The translations under genes were made by a program, and so were the position numbers. Shown in pieces: positions 5,866-7,657 of a DNA stretch of 7,657 nt. The stretch covers positions 1 to 7,657 of the forward strand of contig NZQO01000121.1 of assembly GCA_002693605.1 (NCBI GenBank), written 5' to 3'. Under the pieces are notes generated by a model. The model did no database searches. It saw only the letters and a program-made list of their open reading frames with translations, and had not been told where the DNA came from. How positions within the stretch are numbered: the first letter of the stretch is position 1; the number at the start of each line of letters is the position of its first letter. The stretch comes from Flavobacteriaceae bacterium. Lineage in GTDB: Bacteria > Bacteroidota > Bacteroidia > Flavobacteriales > Flavobacteriaceae.

Positions 5866-7026
5866 TTGCAAACACCCATTTCCATTACCGGTATTGCGTC
5901 CTTATCGCCTTTTGGGGCTACAGCGCCTGAAATGTGGCAGCATTGCCAATCGGGTCGCCCGCTTTTCAAGAAACGGGACTTTTCCGGTTCATCTGTATGG
6001 ATTGCTCCCCTTGGGGAAACAGCCGAGAAGGAACTTACGGCATTTTTGGACTCCCATACCAACTATTCAAAATTAGACCGAACCGTACAATTGGCCCTAG
6101 TAGCGTCGCGAAAAGCGATGGATCAGGCTACAGTTGTGGCCGGCGCCCGTACGGGTATAAACATTGGCTCCTCCCGTGGGGCCACGCGTACCTTTGAAAA
6201 GTACCACCGCGATTTTCTGGAAGGGGCACCGCTCTCACCCTTTACCTCTCCAAGTACTACCTTGGGCAACATTTCCTCGTGGGTGGGGCAGGAACTCGGT
6301 ACCGGTGGCCTGCAAATGGAGCATTCGGTAACTTGCAGCACCTCCCTGCACGCCTTGTTAAACGGATTGGCCTGGTTACAGGCCGATATGGCCGATGCCT
6401 TTATCGTAGGTGGAAGCGAAGCGGCGCTCACACCCTTTACAGTGGCACAAATGCGGGCATTGAAGCTCTATACCCAATCTGAAAATATGTTCTGTTGCGA
6501 GTCGATGCGCTTTCAGAAAAAGCACAATGCCATGGTTCTGGGAGAGGCAGCCTCTATCGCAGTATTGGAGCGGGGAATATCAAGCCGGACCAAGGCCGTT
6601 GTTCGCGGCTACGGCATGGGGACCGAGACATTGGCGCACGGCACTTCAATTTCCGAAATGGGGGAATGTTTCCAAAAATCGATGGCGGCCGCTCTTATAA
6701 GTGCCAATTTTGAAACGGTAGATGCCCTTATCATGCACGCTCCCGGAACCGTTCAGGGAGATATTTCAGAAAAAAAGGCCATCGATGCGGTTTTCGGAAA
6801 AAAACTCCCCCTGCTCACTTCAAACAAGTGGTTGGTGGGCCATACCTTTGCGGCATCTGGTATGTTGAGCGTTGAAATGGCGGTACTTATGCTGAAGCAT
6901 AACAAGTTTATCGAGAATCCCTTTTACGGCAATTCGCGCCATCTGCCGGAAAAATTGAAATCCATTATGATAAACGCTGTGGGCTTTGGCGGAAATGCTG
7001 TGAGCGTCGTGCTTTCAGATAAATAG
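5866..7026 (+). CDS. Beta-ketoacyl synthase (FabF/KAS II-like) linked to biotin genes
   Basis: The 386-aa product is a thiolase-fold condensing enzyme of the FabF/FabB type, which joins a malonyl unit to an acyl thioester by decarboxylative condensation. Active-site residues visible are nucleophile Cys157 in SVTCSTSLHALLNG, His291 in HAPGTVQGD, Lys321 and His326 in NKWLVGHTFAASG, and the C-terminal GFGGNAVSVVL (373-383) with the Phe374 gatekeeper position. It is shorter than the roughly 410-aa housekeeping FabF; HGTGT is replaced by HAPGT and the usual RDGFVMGEGAG block by a divergent HNAMVLGEAAS. It is thus probably a specialised paralogue rather than the main fatty-acid enzyme. The TTG start at 5866 is forced: an in-frame TAG lies at 5848-5850 and the first strand (ISITGIASLSP) must be included. 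Its place behind bioF-bioD-bioA suggests a part in making the pimeloyl chain; this is inference. Confidence 0.9.
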   Translation: MQTPISITGIASLSPFGATAPEMWQHCQSGRPLFKKRDFSGSSVWIAPLGETAEKELTAFLDSHTNYSKLDRTVQLALVASRKAMDQATVVAGARTGINIGSSRGATRTFEKYHRDFLEGAPLSPFTSPSTTLGNISSWVGQELGTGGLQMEHSVTCSTSLHALLNGLAWLQADMADAFIVGGSEAALTPFTVAQMRALKLYTQSENMFCCESMRFQKKHNAMVLGEAASIAVLERGISSRTKAVVRGYGMGTETLAHGTSISEMGECFQKSMAAALISANFETVDALIMHAPGTVQGDISEKKAIDAVFGKKLPLLTSNKWLVGHTFAASGMLSVEMAVLMLKHNKFIENPFYGNSRHLPEKLKSIMINAVGFGGNAVSVVLSDK

Positions 7027-7075
7027 GGGAGTAATTGGCCCTATCCTTGTACCAAATAGGCATTAAAGAAATCGT

Positions 7076-7114
7076 AAAAAAGGAGGCTTTCAAATTGGGA
7101 ATGCCTTCTTTTTT
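7076..7114. terminator. Bidirectional intrinsic terminator after the biotin cluster
   Basis: The arms AAAAAAGGAGGC (7076-7087) and GCCTTCTTTTTT (7103-7114) form a 12-bp stem with one G-T wobble, and three further inner pairs are possible around an AAATTGG loop. Each strand ends in six T, so it can work in both directions. It lies 49 nt after the ketoacyl synthase stop and 16 nt past the stop of the convergent small gene, which fits a shared terminator. Confidence 0.85.
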
Positions 7115-7130
7115 AAATGGAACAATTATT

Positions 7131-7379
7131 TTATCGAGCAGTAAACCACCAAACAGCTGCGCCAACGGTTATTATGGCGACCCCATAATAGATTTCAGTT
7201 TTATCTACCTTTTCCGTTTGAAATTTTATCGCTAGATATACTGCAAAAACCAAAAGCATTAAAGCGATGGTAGTGTAGTGGTACCATGTTTCGCTAACGA
7301 TACCCGAAATAACGTAAAGTATTAATGCAATAAATATAAGCGCAACTTCTAAAATTTTATTTTTCTTAGTATTCTCCAT
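7131..7379 (-). CDS. Small hydrophobic membrane protein, three predicted transmembrane segments
   Basis: I do not recognise a named family. The 82-aa reading starts at ATG 7379-7377 (MENTKKNK) and ends in TAA at 7131. It has a short charged N-terminus, hydrophobic stretches at about 11-27, 33-52 and 63-79, and a charged loop KFQTEKVDKTE (52-62). This is a typical small integral membrane protein layout, and the codon use and charge pattern look genuine. The frame stays open upstream to an ATG at 7541, but that extension crosses the GC-rich palindromic stretch and gives a Cys/Arg/Pro-rich peptide that does not look like a real protein, so I chose the internal start. MLIF five codons earlier is a further option. 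It is convergent with the ketoacyl synthase and shares its terminator. Confidence 0.7.
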   Translation of the reverse strand: MENTKKNKILEVALIFIALILYVISGIVSETWYHYTTIALMLLVFAVYLAIKFQTEKVDKTEIYYGVAIITVGAAVWWFTAR

Positions 7380-7386
7380 AAAAATT

Positions 7387-7574
7387 AACATTGTGGTACT
7401 TGGCCATTCATGAATTCTGCTGAAGTGTTCAATTGAGCACGATAAACATCCCAATGGGTAGCCACGCAAAATGTCTGGGCTACAACCCCTCCCGGGCCCG
7501 GCAAAGCCGTAACGCCGATCAAAGCTTATATGCTGGCGCAAAATAAAAAAAACAAAAATGACAACGTTGTGTTA
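7387..7574. repeat. Palindrome-rich, locally GC-rich intergenic element (candidate interspersed repeat)
   Basis: A stretch of about 190 bp is bounded by similar 12-mers in direct orientation, AACATTGTGGTA (7387-7398) and AACGTTGTGTTA (7563-7574), matching at 10 of 12. Inside are many short palindromes or hairpins: ATTCATGAAT (7406-7415), GTGTTCAATTGAGCAC (7425-7440, two wobble positions), GTAGCC/GGCTAC (7458-7483), CCGGGCCCGG (7492-7501), CGGC-AAA-GCCG (7499-7509) and, at the right edge, ACAACGTTGT (7561-7570). CGCAAAAT occurs twice (7465, 7537). Positions 7441-7540 are 56% G+C, next to flanks that are almost pure A/T. It has no credible ORF and no tRNA features. Whether other copies exist cannot be seen from one window. 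Confidence 0.45.
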
Positions 7575-7584
7575 AAAATTTTAA

Positions 7585-7657
7585 ATGGCAATTAGGTATC
7601 ATATAAAAATGCTTACAGTTAAGGAGCTAAAAAAAACGATTACTGTTTCATTGGAAA
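7585..7657 (+). CDS. Possible 5' end of a plus-strand gene, truncated by window edge
   Basis: An ATG at 7585 directly follows an in-frame TAA (7582-7584) and opens a frame that continues to the edge for 24 codons; a second in-frame ATG lies at 7609. The peptide (MAIRYHIK, then MLTVKELKKTITVSLE) has a lysine-rich, strand-like character. It is too short to assign a family, and AT-rich DNA gives open frames of this size by chance. It would be divergent from the small membrane-protein gene. Confidence 0.25.
   Translation, partial: MAIRYHIKMLTVKELKKTITVSLE

Noticed and set aside
6736..6765. Loss of the first catalytic His (His to Pro) in the ketoacyl synthase
   Set aside because: That reading came from aligning HAPGT to NAHGT. 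The gap-free alignment HAPGTVQGD to HGTSTPAGD keeps the His at 291.
7380..7541. N-terminal extension of the small membrane protein to an ATG at 7541
   Set aside because: It translates the GC-rich palindromic stretch into a Cys/Arg/Gly/Pro-rich peptide with no membrane or domain character; the internal ATG at 7379 gives a normal small membrane protein.
7387..7574. Integron attC site
   Set aside because: The palindromic nature invites it, but I cannot place matching RYYYAAC and GTTRRRY core sites at the two ends, and no integrase is in the window.

Overview
The window looks like chromosomal DNA of a member of the Bacteroidota, most likely a Flavobacteriaceae species. The grounds are the residue style of BioF, BioA and NhaA, the weak or absent Shine-Dalgarno sequences before most genes, the AT-rich gaps, and a TAnnTTTG-type -7 element. 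The assignment is an inference from sequence style, not a database match.

Layout. Positions 1-1792 hold two minus-strand genes read right to left: nhaA (Na+/H+ antiporter) followed 7 nt later by a GNAT-family acetyltransferase that runs off the left edge. Positions 1793-2060 are a divergent intergenic region with a TGTTAA-N7-TTAACA inverted repeat close to bioF. Positions 2061-7026 carry five plus-strand genes in a row: bioF, bioD, bioA, a SET-domain protein and a FabF-like beta-ketoacyl synthase. A bidirectional hairpin terminator (7076-7114) separates this cluster from a convergent small membrane-protein gene (7131-7379, minus). A locally GC-rich stretch dense in palindromes (about 7387-7574) follows, and the window ends with a possible gene start on the plus strand.

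How the genes work together. BioF (KAPA synthase), BioA (DAPA aminotransferase) and BioD (dethiobiotin synthetase) are three consecutive steps of biotin ring assembly, from pimeloyl thioester to dethiobiotin. bioB and any recognisable pimelate-forming genes (bioC, bioH, bioG, bioW, bioI, bioZ) are absent here. The ketoacyl synthase at the end of the cluster is therefore an attractive candidate for a chain-building step feeding BioF, and the SET protein between it and bioA is an unexplained companion.

Most interesting points: (1) the condensing enzyme tied to biotin genes, with an altered HGTGT motif (HAPGT); (2) a BioA whose motif alignment shows three substitutions at substrate-pocket positions studied in E. 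coli, raising the question of its amino donor; (3) a SET-domain protein inside a biotin cluster; (4) the palindrome-rich intergenic element at the right end, which looks like an undescribed interspersed repeat.
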